This document shows, one piece after another, positions 51,176-59,956 of a stretch of 64,000 nucleotides of DNA (its first letter is position 1; each line of letters starts with the position of its first letter). This DNA is from Phycisphaerae bacterium (GTDB lineage: Bacteria > Planctomycetota > Phycisphaerae > UBA1845 > PWPN01): NCBI GenBank assembly GCA_018003015.1, contig JAGNEZ010000006.1, positions 112,590 through 176,589 on the forward strand. The letters are read 5' to 3'. The notes beneath the pieces were generated by a model. It made no database searches, was not told where the DNA came from, and saw only the letters and a program-made list of their open reading frames with translations. Made by a program: the position numbers and the translations under genes.

Positions 51176-51700
51176 ATGGCCACTCATGTTCACCAGACCG
51201 GCTCGGCACCGGCGGGCGAAGCGGAGGATTCCTCTTCGCGACAGATCTTCGTGGTCGCCGCGCCCGGGCGTCAGACCCTGGGCTGGGTGATCGCCGTGCT
51301 CCTGGCCGTGATTGCCGCCGCCCTGATTATGCGTCTCGATGACGCCTCTCTACTGCGCTCAAGCTTGGCCCAGTCTACGCCGACAGGCGGTGGGCTGGCG
51401 GCTGGCGCTCGGTCGGTCTACGCGTTCACCGGACAACTGGACGGCAAGACCTACGGCCTCTTCATGATGGACGTGGACAGTGGTACGATATGGTGCTACG
51501 AGATCGCGAAGGGGCAGGCGGGCATGGGCTCCCATTTGAAGCTCGTGGCGGCTCGAAGCTGGATCTTCGATCGCTACCTGGAGGAGTTCAATGTCGCTGC
51601 CCCGACGCCAGCGGAGGTCCGGCAACTGGTCGAGCAGCAGCAGACCAACCGCCCTGGAGCGGCCGGTCCTGGTAATCAGAAGCCGCCCGCGAAACCCTGA
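51176..51700 (+). CDS. Single-pass membrane protein, function unknown
   Basis: The protein has 174 residues. A polar N-terminus (1-35) precedes one transmembrane helix (TLGWVIAVLLAVIAAALIM), after which a compact domain (about 75-150) contains VYAFTGQLDGKTYGLFMMD, TIWCYEIAKG and KLVAARSWIFDRYLEEFN. The Pro/Gln/Gly tail looks disordered. The fold is not recognised; the strand-rich part could be a small beta-propeller-like or sensor module. It shares a promoter and operon with the HTH-membrane protein 53 bases downstream. Confidence 0.6.
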   Translation: MATHVHQTGSAPAGEAEDSSSRQIFVVAAPGRQTLGWVIAVLLAVIAAALIMRLDDASLLRSSLAQSTPTGGGLAAGARSVYAFTGQLDGKTYGLFMMDVDSGTIWCYEIAKGQAGMGSHLKLVAARSWIFDRYLEEFNVAAPTPAEVRQLVEQQQTNRPGAAGPGNQKPPAKP

Positions 51701-51753
51701 TCAGATGGCGGCATGGGAATCGAGGATTCCTCAGCGTAAAGGACGGATTATCT

Positions 51754-52956
51754 ATGGCCAATAAGATGTACTACAACCTCGAGGAGGCAACCGCGAAGCT
51801 GGGCTGCACCGAGGATCAGTTGCGCGGGATGGTCCGAGCGGGCAGGCTGCGCGAGTTCCGCGATGCCGGCAAGGTGCACTACCGCGTCGACGATGTTGAC
51901 AGACTGGCCTCTGTCAGCGGCGACAACGTCCAGCTTGAAGGCAGCGGCGAACTGACCTTATCCGTGGAGGACAGCCACGATCTGCCCGCCGCCAAGGGCG
52001 ATTCCGGTGCGGGCAGGAAAGGCAAGTCCTCAGACAGCAACGCCCCGGTCGACCTGGGCGGCTCAGACAGTGGATTGTTGAGCCTCTCCGGCAGCGGCAG
52101 CGGCGAACTGCAGCTGGAGGACAGCGATACGGCCGCTCCGCCCGCCAAGCCCGGAAAGGCCGCCGCCAAGGCCAAGGAGAGCAGCGGTACCGGTGACGCT
52201 CTCAGCCTCGAAGAGGTCGACAAGGAAGCCGTCGACGGGATGAAGAAAGACGACACGGTGATCACCAACATCGGGATCAGCGTGTTCGATGACGAGGATC
52301 TGGAGATCGCCGTCGACCCGATGGCCAAGACCGTCGTGGCCGCCGGAGGCGACGAGCATATCGCACTGGACGGCAGCGGAGCGGGCTCCGGCCTGCTCGA
52401 TTTGACCCGCGAGAGCGACGACACCTCGCTGGGCGCCGAATTGCTCGAAGGAATCGACATGGGTGACACGGCCGAGACGGTCGTGCCGGCCGAGACCGTG
52501 GTCGAAGGTGGCGGCGCCGAGGCCGGCGCCGAGTCCGCCGGACTGCCGGATATCAGCGCGGAAGCGGGACCCACCACCGGCACCGGTGTCGTCCAGGTGG
52601 GCACCGTCGAGGCCGCCTCGCCCGCCTTCACCGGCCTCCTGGCGGCTGCGGCCATCGTCCTGGTTCTGGTCGCGGCCATGGCCATCGCCACCAGCATGAA
52701 CGCCTGGCCGGGCTACCTCGACACGCTCGCGGGCCAGTTCTGGTTTTTCCTGATCGGCACGCTGGCTACCGGTGGCGTCTTCGCCGGCGTCGGATACCTG
52801 GTCGGTCGGCAAGCGACCGCCGGCCCCAAGCCGGCCAAGCCCAAGAAGGAAAAGAAAGCCAAGAAGGGCAAGAAAGGCAAGGGCAAGGAGGAGGAGGCCG
52901 AACCTTCGTCCGAGGGCGAGCAAGTCGATATGGACGAGATCAAGCCGCTCGAGTGA
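51754..52956 (+). CDS. Membrane protein with N-terminal MerR/excisionase-like helix-turn-helix
   Basis: The protein has 400 residues. The first 50 residues form a MerR/HTH_17-type module: YYNLEEATAKLGCTEDQLRG, then VRAGRLREFRDAGKVHYRVD. A long acidic, Ser/Gly-rich disordered stretch (50-285) contains repeated DSDSGLLSLSGSGSGEL-like blocks. Two transmembrane helices follow (about 290-315 and 325-350) and a Lys-rich cytoplasmic tail ends in an acidic segment. The HTH could bind DNA at the membrane, or serve as a protein-binding module. Such architectures occur in planctomycetes, but the function is unknown. It lies between the single-pass protein and an OmpA-like lipoprotein. Confidence 0.65.
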   Translation: MANKMYYNLEEATAKLGCTEDQLRGMVRAGRLREFRDAGKVHYRVDDVDRLASVSGDNVQLEGSGELTLSVEDSHDLPAAKGDSGAGRKGKSSDSNAPVDLGGSDSGLLSLSGSGSGELQLEDSDTAAPPAKPGKAAAKAKESSGTGDALSLEEVDKEAVDGMKKDDTVITNIGISVFDDEDLEIAVDPMAKTVVAAGGDEHIALDGSGAGSGLLDLTRESDDTSLGAELLEGIDMGDTAETVVPAETVVEGGGAEAGAESAGLPDISAEAGPTTGTGVVQVGTVEAASPAFTGLLAAAAIVLVLVAAMAIATSMNAWPGYLDTLAGQFWFFLIGTLATGGVFAGVGYLVGRQATAGPKPAKPKKEKKAKKGKKGKGKEEEAEPSSEGEQVDMDEIKPLE

Positions 52957-52964
52957 CTGTCCCC

Positions 52965-52993
52965 TTGTGTCCCAGCCCGCCTGAGATCATACT
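52965..52993 (+). promoter_or_regulatory. Possible promoter of the OmpA-like gene
   Basis: TTGTGT (52965-52970) and CATACT (52988-52993) are spaced by 17 bases, 140 bases ahead of the start at 53136. The -10 match is imperfect. Confidence 0.4.
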
Positions 52994-53135
52994 GATCTGC
53001 CCGGAAGGCGTGGTCCGGGCGGAGTGGTGAACGTGAAGAGGACCAGCCCCGGGCCACGGATGGTAACCGGGGGCCGGACGGCAGCGGGTGGACGAACGGT
53101 CCACCCATACTTCCATCGGTTAGAGGAGAACCGCA

Positions 53136-54017
53136 ATGAGATCCTACTGGGTATGGGGCGTGAGTGCGATCCTGTTGGCCATGGGCAACGTGGGCTGCTA
53201 CTACGATCAGTGGCAGGCCTCCGAGCGCGACAACCGCGTGTTACGCGAGGACCTCGGCCGCGCCAAGCAGGATCTCGCCGACGCCGAGCAGATGCTCAAG
53301 CAGAAGGACACTACCATCGCGTCGCTCAACAATCAGCTCTCGGCCAAGGACCAGATCATCGCCAACCTCAGCGCCGAGCGCGATATGCTGAAGAACGCCT
53401 TTGGCAAGGCCCAGGGACTGCTCGATAAGAACCTGGCTAGCGTCCCCGGTGTCATCATCAACGCACAGGTCCTGCCCAAGCCTCTACATGAAGCGATCAA
53501 GAGACTGGCCCAGGAGCACCCCGACATCCTCGAGTATGACGAAGCCAAGGGCGCGGTGCGGTTCAAGGCCGATCTCATCTTCCCCCTCGGCAGCGATGAA
53601 CTGGGCAGCGGTGTGCCCGTCGATGTACTGAAGAAGTTCGCAGACATCGTTCGAGAGAAGGCCGCCGGCTTTGACGTGATCGTTGTCGGTCACACCTGCA
53701 CCACACCCATCGGCAAGCCCGAAACCCGGGCCAAGCATCCGACCAACTGGCATCTGTCAGCCCACCGTGCGATCGCGGTCATGAGTCTGCTGGCCGGTCA
53801 GGGCATCGAAATGACCCGCATGGGCGTGATGGGCTATGGCGAGTACCGCCCGATCGCGGACAACGGCACCGCCGATGGCAAAGCCAAGAATCGCCGGGTC
53901 GAGATCTTCCTGGTGTCGAAAGAGAAGGTCCAGTCGATGAGCAGGAACGTGTCTGCGGTCAAGGATCTTGGCTTGGCCTTCCTGCGGGCCGACGCGGGCG
54001 GTAGGCACGGCTCCTGA
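53136..54017 (+). CDS. OmpA-family lipoprotein
   Basis: The protein has 293 residues, with GAGGAG upstream. The lipoprotein signal ends at Cys21 (LLAMGNVGC). Residues 25-100 form a coiled coil with heptads of Leu and Ala. The OmpA/MotB peptidoglycan-binding domain (about 140-265) shows LIFPLGSDELGSG, VIVVGHTCTTPIG and NWHLSAHRAIAVMSLLAGQ. The Arg that contacts peptidoglycan is present, but the Asp of the usual GHTD motif is Cys. The protein probably links the outer membrane to the cell wall. An intrinsic terminator follows. Confidence 0.85.
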   Translation: MRSYWVWGVSAILLAMGNVGCYYDQWQASERDNRVLREDLGRAKQDLADAEQMLKQKDTTIASLNNQLSAKDQIIANLSAERDMLKNAFGKAQGLLDKNLASVPGVIINAQVLPKPLHEAIKRLAQEHPDILEYDEAKGAVRFKADLIFPLGSDELGSGVPVDVLKKFADIVREKAAGFDVIVVGHTCTTPIGKPETRAKHPTNWHLSAHRAIAVMSLLAGQGIEMTRMGVMGYGEYRPIADNGTADGKAKNRRVEIFLVSKEKVQSMSRNVSAVKDLGLAFLRADAGGRHGS

Positions 54018-54096
54018 TCGCTCGATCGGACCACAGTCCCGGACCCCCACGGGTGCCGATTCGCCGGTCCCGCGGAAGCAGCCATACGGATCTCTC

Positions 54097-54135
54097 GAAG
54101 AGGCGTTTCGCTCAACGTGAAGCGTCTCTTCTTTT
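54097..54135 (+). terminator. Intrinsic terminator after the OmpA-like gene
   Basis: A 13-bp stem with two G-U pairs (54097-54109 with 54119-54131) is followed by TTTT. It lies 80 bases past the stop. Confidence 0.8.
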
Positions 54136-54420
54136 GCGCACCAGAGCATGCCCAACGCGTTGTTCTCGGCTCGCCGACGTTGTGGCCAGCCCAGTCCACG
54201 GTTCCAGCCCGATTCGTGGCCAGGAGCACAGTCGCAGTCGATCCCGCGACCCACATGCAAACTCACCCCGTCGCACACCCCGCGGCCGCTCACGGAACGC
54301 CAATCGCCGACAGCTTGCGGCCCCGTGTTCTCCGGCTCGACTTGCACATGGAGGCAAGTTATGCTCGTCCGGCATGACAGGTCCACCCCGGTGGTCTGAG
54401 TACTAAGGAAAGGAGAGCCC
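54136..54420. other. Intergenic region before the Tat-exported oxidoreductase
   Basis: No gene or good promoter is seen. GGAAAGGAGAG just before 54421 is the ribosome-binding site of the next gene. Confidence 0.3.
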
Positions 54421-55722
54421 ATGAATGCTGGGAAAAACGTCAGCCGTCGAACATTCCTGAAGGGTGCCGCGGCGGCCGTGGCGGCGCCCTATTTCGTGCC
54501 CGCCTCGGCCTTGGGACGCGGCGGGTGGAAGCCGCCAAGCGAGCGGATCACCGTGGGTTTCATCGGCATCGGCAATATGGGCGGCGGCCATCTGGGCGGT
54601 TTCCTCGAGGACAAGCAGATTCAGGTGGTCGCGGTATGCGACGTGGATGCGGTCAAACGCAAGAGGGCCTTCGACCAGGTCGAGCGGAAATACGCCGCCG
54701 ACCGTCAGGCCGGTTTCTACAAAGGCTGCACCGAATATCACGAGTTCGAGAAACTCCTCGAGCGACCGGACATCGACGCGGTCCTGGCCGCCGCTCCCGA
54801 CCACTGGCACGCCATCATCGCGATCTGCACCATGCGGGCTGGCAAGGACATCTACAGCGAGAAGCCGCTTTCGTTGACGATCAGGGAGGCGCACGAGATG
54901 GTGGCTGCCGCCCGGCGCTACAACCGCGTCTTCCAGACCGGCAGCCAGCAGCGCAGCGAGTGGAACTTCCGCCGGGCCTGCGAGCTGGTCCAAAGCGGGC
55001 GGATCGGTAAGCTCAAGACCGTCCACGTGAACGTGGGCCCGCCTTCCGAGGAAAAGTACCTGCCCGAGGAGCCGGTTCGCGAGGGCCTTGACTGGGACCG
55101 GTGGCTGGGGCCCGCTCCTTGGCAGCCGTACAACGCGGAACGATGCAGCGGCGACTACAGCGGCGGCTGGCGGCGGATCCGTGACTACTCCGGCGGCATG
55201 ATGACCGACTGGGGCGCCCACCACTTCGACATCGGCCAGTGGGGCATGGGCATGGATGAGAATGGACCGGTCGAGATCATCCCACCCGACGGTAAGGACT
55301 ACAAGACCCTCACCTACAAGTACGCCAGCGGCGTGGCCATGTATCACGCCGGCCAAGCCGAGGGGCATGGCAACGTCAACGGCGTTCTGTTCACCGGCAC
55401 CGACGGCCGCATCGAGGTCAACCGCGGCTACTTCAAGTCCTGGCCAGAGGACATCGCGAACTCGCCCCTGGCCGCCAACGACGTCCACCTCTACGACAGC
55501 CCCGGTCACCGCCAGGACTGGTTGAACTGCATCCGCAGCCGCCAGCGCCCGATCTGCGACGTCGCCATCGGAGCCAGCACCATCACCGTCTGCCACCTGG
55601 GCAACATCGCTTACTGGCTGGGCCGCCCGCTCAAGTGGGACCCCGTCAGGAAGGAGATTCTCAACGACGCCGAAGCCAGCCGCTGGTTGGATCGCCCCAA
55701 GCGAGCCCGGTGGCGGTTCTAG
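54421..55722 (+). CDS. Tat-exported Gfo/Idh/MocA-family oxidoreductase
   Basis: The protein has 433 residues. A twin-arginine signal (SRRTFLKGAAAAVAAPYF) precedes the Rossmann domain (RITVGFIGIGNMGGGHLGGF), the APDHWHAIIAI and EKPLS motifs, and a C-terminal domain with GGMMTDWGAHHFDIGQWGM. Such exported planctomycete proteins belong to the large glucose-fructose-oxidoreductase-like group and act on sugars or their 3-keto forms in the periplasm with a tightly held NADP. It stands alone with its own ribosome-binding site. Confidence 0.88.
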   Translation: MNAGKNVSRRTFLKGAAAAVAAPYFVPASALGRGGWKPPSERITVGFIGIGNMGGGHLGGFLEDKQIQVVAVCDVDAVKRKRAFDQVERKYAADRQAGFYKGCTEYHEFEKLLERPDIDAVLAAAPDHWHAIIAICTMRAGKDIYSEKPLSLTIREAHEMVAAARRYNRVFQTGSQQRSEWNFRRACELVQSGRIGKLKTVHVNVGPPSEEKYLPEEPVREGLDWDRWLGPAPWQPYNAERCSGDYSGGWRRIRDYSGGMMTDWGAHHFDIGQWGMGMDENGPVEIIPPDGKDYKTLTYKYASGVAMYHAGQAEGHGNVNGVLFTGTDGRIEVNRGYFKSWPEDIANSPLAANDVHLYDSPGHRQDWLNCIRSRQRPICDVAIGASTITVCHLGNIAYWLGRPLKWDPVRKEILNDAEASRWLDRPKRARWRF

Positions 55723-55871
55723 CTTCTTGGACGCGTGTGGGACCGGCATCCTGTCGGTCGCCAACAGGCTGGATGCCTCTTCCACATCTTCAGCCGAAAT
55801 GGGCGCAGAGCAATGGTATGCTGGTGGACTGCAAGTGAATGACAATCGGTTTCCCGAAGGAGACAGGAATC

Positions 55872-58130
55872 ATGGATAAGCGTTTGAGCACAACCACGCG
55901 GGTTCTCGTTCTGGCGGCGGTCATGACCGTTACGACGACGTCGTTGGCCCAGGAGAAGACCGCGACTTCGGAGGCGGAATACGCGAAGAAGATCGACTCG
56001 CTGCTTCCCGGAATGGGCGCAGAGAGACTCGTCGATCGGCGCGAACCGCAGATGGCATTCGAGAAGATCTGTTTCGAGGCCAGCGCCCCGGGCAAACCCG
56101 CGGAACGTGAAGCCCTGTGCAAGGCCCTGATCGCCAAGGTTGGCCCGGAAGTGGCCAAGCCCGCTCGGATCTGGCTGCTGCGCAAGGTCGAGACCATCGG
56201 CCGTGACGAGGTGGTGGCCGGCCTGGCCAAGCTCTTTGGCGACCCGGACGCGGACATTCGCGAGACCGCCCGACGGGCCCTGGAGAACAACCCTTCGCCC
56301 GGCGCGGCCGGCGCTCTCCGCGCCGAACTGGATAAAGCCAAGGACGCGAATTGGCAGGTGGCCTTGATCAATGCTCTCGCTTTCCGCCGTGACACCGGCA
56401 GCGTCGGCATGCTGACCAGGCTGACCGAGAGCCAGGAGGATGCGGTCGCCCTCGCGGCCGTCTCTGCTCTCGGCCGGATCGCGGATGAGCCTGCTCTGAA
56501 TGCCTTGGCCGCCCTCCGCAGGAGCGGCCGCCCGGCGCTGAAGTCGGAAGTCATCGATGCTTCGCTTCGCGGCGCCGAAGCCCTGGCCGCCGGAGGCCAG
56601 GCCGATCTGGCTGCCAAAACCTATGAGGAACTGGACACTGTCGGCCAGGCCGAGAACATCCGCGTCGCTGCCCTGACCGGTTACGCCCGGGCCCAGGGTG
56701 TTAAGGCTCTGCCCAAGCTGATGGCCGCACTGAAAGGCCCCGACCAGCGAATGCAGCTCGTGGCCGCCCGATGCTTGCAGGGTCTGCCCGGCAAGGAGGC
56801 GAGCGGGCAGATGGCCGCCGCCATCGAAGGAGCGCCGCCGGCTACCCAGGCCGTCCTGCTAGGCATTCTCGGTGAACGCAAGGATGCTGCCATTCTGCCG
56901 ACCGTTTTGAAGAAGACGGATGACGCCAACGCCGACGTGCGAGTTGCTGCTTTGGGCGCGCTGAAGCACGTTGGCGGCCCCGGTCAGGTCACCATGCTCG
57001 CGGAACGAGCGATCAAGACCAAGGACGCCGAAGCCGCAGCCGCTCGCGATGCCCTGGCCATGATGCAGGGCGCCGACGTAGACAAGGTCGTGGTGGCCGG
57101 GACCAAGGCCGGCGACTTGGCGGTGCGGGCGGAACTGGTCAGAACGCTGGGTACTCGCCGCATGAGAGACCACATGGTCTCGGTATTCGCCGCGGCCTAC
57201 GACAAGGAAGAGGCGATCCAGATCGCAGCCCTCGACGCCCTCGCCATTCTGGGCCGAGAGAGGGACTACCTCATGCTGGTTGATCTGGTGGCCAATCTGA
57301 AGACCGATGCGGCACGCAAGGCGGGCGAGAAGGCTGTGGTTGAAGTTGCCAGGAAAGTCGCCGACAAAAGCAGGCAGGCGGCACCGATCCTGGCCGTTCT
57401 GCCTAGGGCGCCAATCGCCGGCAAGGCGGTGATGATCCGGGTTCTCAACCGGCTGGAACTGGCGGATGTCAAGGTCCTCGAGGTTCTTCTCCCCTGCCTG
57501 GACGACGAAGCCGTGCGGGCGGATGCCGCCCAGGCCGTGGTCGCTATCGCGGCCCGCCTTGGCGGACAGGAAAAAGCCGTGGCCGCGCTTGAGCGCATTC
57601 GCGAAGTCGGACCAACCGACAACCTCCGAAAACAGGCAACCGAGAGCCTCGACCGGCTCCGGCGATTCTGCGTGGCCTGGCTGTTCAGCGGCCCGTACCG
57701 CGAGAAGGACGCGGACGCCACCAAGCACTTCGACACGGTCTTTGAGCCGGAGAAGGCGGACAGCAAGGCGAAGTGGAAAGCCCTGCCGGCACCCGCTCGC
57801 GACGCTCAAGGCAGGTGCGACCTCGGCGGCGAGCAAAACTGCGTCGGCTATGTCAAGACGACGATCGTCTCTGACAAGGACCAGGATGCTCAACTGGTTA
57901 TGGGCAGCGACGACGGCCTCAAGGTCTTTCTCAATGGCAAGGTCGTGCATGCCGTCAACGTGATCCGCGCCTTCCCTGCGGAGTTGGATAAGGCATCGAT
58001 CAAGCTGAGAAAGGGCGACAACAGCCTGTTGCTCAAGATCACCCAGGGCGGTGGCGAGTGGCAATTCAGCTGCGCGGTGACTGCCCCGAACGGCGAGGCG
58101 ATCACGGGAGTCAAGTACGAGGCCCGTTGA
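55872..58130 (+). CDS. Secreted HEAT-repeat protein with C-terminal PA14-like domain
   Basis: The protein has 752 residues from ATG 55872 with AAGGAG upstream. The signal peptide is RVLVLAAVMTVTTTSLAQ. Residues about 80-600 form 12-15 HEAT-like repeats of paired helices with conserved Ala, Asp and Arg (DADIRETARRALENN, DANADVRVAALGALKHV). The last 140 residues form a beta domain with DAQLVMGSDDGLKVFLNGK and LRKGDNSLLLKITQGGGEW, like the glycoside-hydrolase-associated PA14/NPCBM-type modules. It is probably a periplasmic scaffold. Its TGA overlaps the ATG of the next gene by one base. Confidence 0.75.
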   Translation: MDKRLSTTTRVLVLAAVMTVTTTSLAQEKTATSEAEYAKKIDSLLPGMGAERLVDRREPQMAFEKICFEASAPGKPAEREALCKALIAKVGPEVAKPARIWLLRKVETIGRDEVVAGLAKLFGDPDADIRETARRALENNPSPGAAGALRAELDKAKDANWQVALINALAFRRDTGSVGMLTRLTESQEDAVALAAVSALGRIADEPALNALAALRRSGRPALKSEVIDASLRGAEALAAGGQADLAAKTYEELDTVGQAENIRVAALTGYARAQGVKALPKLMAALKGPDQRMQLVAARCLQGLPGKEASGQMAAAIEGAPPATQAVLLGILGERKDAAILPTVLKKTDDANADVRVAALGALKHVGGPGQVTMLAERAIKTKDAEAAAARDALAMMQGADVDKVVVAGTKAGDLAVRAELVRTLGTRRMRDHMVSVFAAAYDKEEAIQIAALDALAILGRERDYLMLVDLVANLKTDAARKAGEKAVVEVARKVADKSRQAAPILAVLPRAPIAGKAVMIRVLNRLELADVKVLEVLLPCLDDEAVRADAAQAVVAIAARLGGQEKAVAALERIREVGPTDNLRKQATESLDRLRRFCVAWLFSGPYREKDADATKHFDTVFEPEKADSKAKWKALPAPARDAQGRCDLGGEQNCVGYVKTTIVSDKDQDAQLVMGSDDGLKVFLNGKVVHAVNVIRAFPAELDKASIKLRKGDNSLLLKITQGGGEWQFSCAVTAPNGEAITGVKYEAR

Positions 58131-58462
58131 TGCCGTTCCGCCAGCGATTGGCCCTGGGCGGCGTATCACTCTTCTTGGCCGGTGCAATCTGGATGCCCCT
58201 GCTGCATCTGGCGGGGTTGAGAGCATCAACGAGCGTGCTCTGCGGGACCTTCGCCGCCGAACAAAGCGAACAGGTGCTCAACAGTTTCTTCGCGGTGATC
58301 TACATCCTCCTCTATATGGCGACCGTAATCGTCGCACCGATCCTGCTGGTCGCGGCGGGGCTCTTTCAGGCACTGATCAGGTTCACGAGCCTTCGCCAGG
58401 GACCGGGCTCGGAGACTGCTGCACAAACGACGGACGCTTCAGAGATCAACGCTTCCCATTGA
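58130..58462 (+). CDS. Small two-helix membrane protein
   Basis: The protein has 110 residues. Its ATG at 58130 overlaps the stop of the HEAT-repeat gene (TGATG), which indicates translational coupling. Two hydrophobic helices are visible (ALGGVSLFLAGAIWMPLLHL and FAVIYILLYMATVIVAPILL), with a polar tail. No family was recognised. Its last 17 bases overlap, tail to tail, the end of the UroD-like gene. Confidence 0.6.
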   Translation: MPFRQRLALGGVSLFLAGAIWMPLLHLAGLRASTSVLCGTFAAEQSEQVLNSFFAVIYILLYMATVIVAPILLVAAGLFQALIRFTSLRQGPGSETAAQTTDASEINASH

Positions 58463-59714
58463 ATTCACGGACCGCGTCGAGCATGGCCACAATGTTGGCG
58501 ACCGGCGTGCTCGCCTGAATGTTGTGTACCGCGTTGAAGATGAACCCACCGCCCGGGGCGAAGATCGAGCATTGCCGCAGGACATGCTCGCGGACCTGCT
58601 GAGGCGTACCGAACGGCAGCACCTTCTGCGTGTCCACGCCACCACCCCAGAACGTCAGCTGCTTGCCGTAGTTGGCCTTCAGCTTCACCGGGTCCATGCC
58701 CGTCGCCGAGCACTGAACCGGATTGATGATGTCAAAGCCGGACGCGATGAAGCGGGGCATGAAGCCGGCTACCGCTCCGCATGAATGCTTGAACGTCTTC
58801 CAGGTTGTGTGGGTGTGGATCCAGGCGTTCACCTTGCGGTAGTACGGCTCGTATAGCCTCTCGAATGTGGCTGGCGAGCAGAAGGTAGAGGTCTGGGTGC
58901 CGAAGTCCGTCCCGCATACAAACACCGCGTCCACCGCGTCACCGACCACGGCATGGATCTGGGCCAGATTGCCGAGGGCGACGTTCATCTGACGCGTGAA
59001 GACCTCGTGAATGTAATCCTGGCGAGTCACGGTGGACATGTACCACTCCGAGACGTCGCGGATACCTTTGGGCCGTTTAAGAGCAGGGCCGGGCACCATG
59101 GCGATATCGCCGAATGACGTGCCGCCAAACGAAGCCACGACGGCGCGGCCGGTGGCCGACGCCCGCTCGACCTCCAGCTTGAAGTGAGCCAGGTTGGCGT
59201 CCGAGATCGGGCCGAACTCCTCGGTGTTGTTCGCCGGATCGAGCTTGTCGTCGTCGATCGGTTCCTGCCGGATAATCGAGTCGAAGTAGAAGCCGTTCTT
59301 GGGCATGCGCCCGCTGGGGGGGGCACTGGTATCACCCTGGGGATAGATGAGGATGTCACCGCTCGGCTCGACCGTGGTGTTGAACTGTCCGGGGACAAGC
59401 ACGTCGAGCCCCTGCGGGTTTCGCCATTCCTTCCAGTCGGCGACGGGGAATCCGAACATGGTCCGAGGCGACCGCACCGCCGCAGTATCGATGCCCATGG
59501 CTTCGACAAGATCCTCCTCGAGCCATCCGAGCATCTGGTACGGCTCGTAAACTTTGACTGGCTCGGGCTCGAGGCCGTAGTGCTTTCGAAGGGCATCCAC
59601 ACAACTCACATGAACACCACTGACCGGCGTGCCGCCAAAATCGATCGGGACCGCGTCCGGTGTGCGATGATTCAGACTGGCCACGACACGTTCTCTGCGA
59701 GTTGTTGTGCTCAT
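58446..59714 (-). CDS. Uroporphyrinogen decarboxylase-family protein (not HemE)
   Basis: The protein has 422 residues from ATG 59714, longer than HemE. The barrel fold is recognisable from RERVVASLNHRTPDAVPIDF at the start, DAVFVCGTDFGTQTSTFCSP in the middle and the late GGGVDTQKVLPFGTPQQVRE plus GGGFIFNAVHNIQAS, which match the UroD/MtaA superfamily. Key HemE residues of the tetrapyrrole pocket are not evident, so porphyrin synthesis is unlikely. Related planctomycete genes sit in sugar or methyl-transfer loci. It is the last gene of a minus-strand operon, ten bases after the small peptide gene. Confidence 0.82.
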   Translation of the reverse strand: MSTTTRRERVVASLNHRTPDAVPIDFGGTPVSGVHVSCVDALRKHYGLEPEPVKVYEPYQMLGWLEEDLVEAMGIDTAAVRSPRTMFGFPVADWKEWRNPQGLDVLVPGQFNTTVEPSGDILIYPQGDTSAPPSGRMPKNGFYFDSIIRQEPIDDDKLDPANNTEEFGPISDANLAHFKLEVERASATGRAVVASFGGTSFGDIAMVPGPALKRPKGIRDVSEWYMSTVTRQDYIHEVFTRQMNVALGNLAQIHAVVGDAVDAVFVCGTDFGTQTSTFCSPATFERLYEPYYRKVNAWIHTHTTWKTFKHSCGAVAGFMPRFIASGFDIINPVQCSATGMDPVKLKANYGKQLTFWGGGVDTQKVLPFGTPQQVREHVLRQCSIFAPGGGFIFNAVHNIQASTPVANIVAMLDAVREFNGKR

Positions 59715-59724
59715 GGGGGGAAGT

Positions 59725-59934
59725 CTAATCGAGGCACAGGCAAACATAAAGAGGCCCCGCCCCGGCATTCGAGCGAGAGAACCGGGCCGGTGAAGCGTCT
59801 TGGACTGCCCTGCGAGAACGCCGGTTCAGACGATTGGCATGGCCGCCTTCATTGGGCCGGCCGCTCTCCCGGGCGAGGCCAACCGTGGCCCACGCCCCCA
59901 TCGCCAGGGCGGCAGCCATCATGCGCGGGCTCAT
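59725..59934 (-). CDS. Small exported peptide, possibly a truncated gene
   Basis: The protein has 69 residues from ATG 59934, with a very good GGAGGA four to six bases upstream. The signal-peptide-like start MSPRMMAAALAMGAWATVGL is followed by an Arg/Asn/Gly-rich mature part with no fold signature and an odd hydrophobic end. It starts 22 bases after the Gfo/Idh stop and ends 10 bases before the UroD-like start. The good signals suggest that it is translated; the weak mature part suggests either a short secreted peptide or the 5' remnant of a larger enzyme gene lost by deletion. Confidence 0.45.
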   Translation of the reverse strand: MSPRMMAAALAMGAWATVGLARESGRPNEGGHANRLNRRSRRAVQDASPARFSRSNAGAGPLYVCLCLD

Positions 59935-59956
59935 GGGTGATCCTCCGCTGTGCGGA

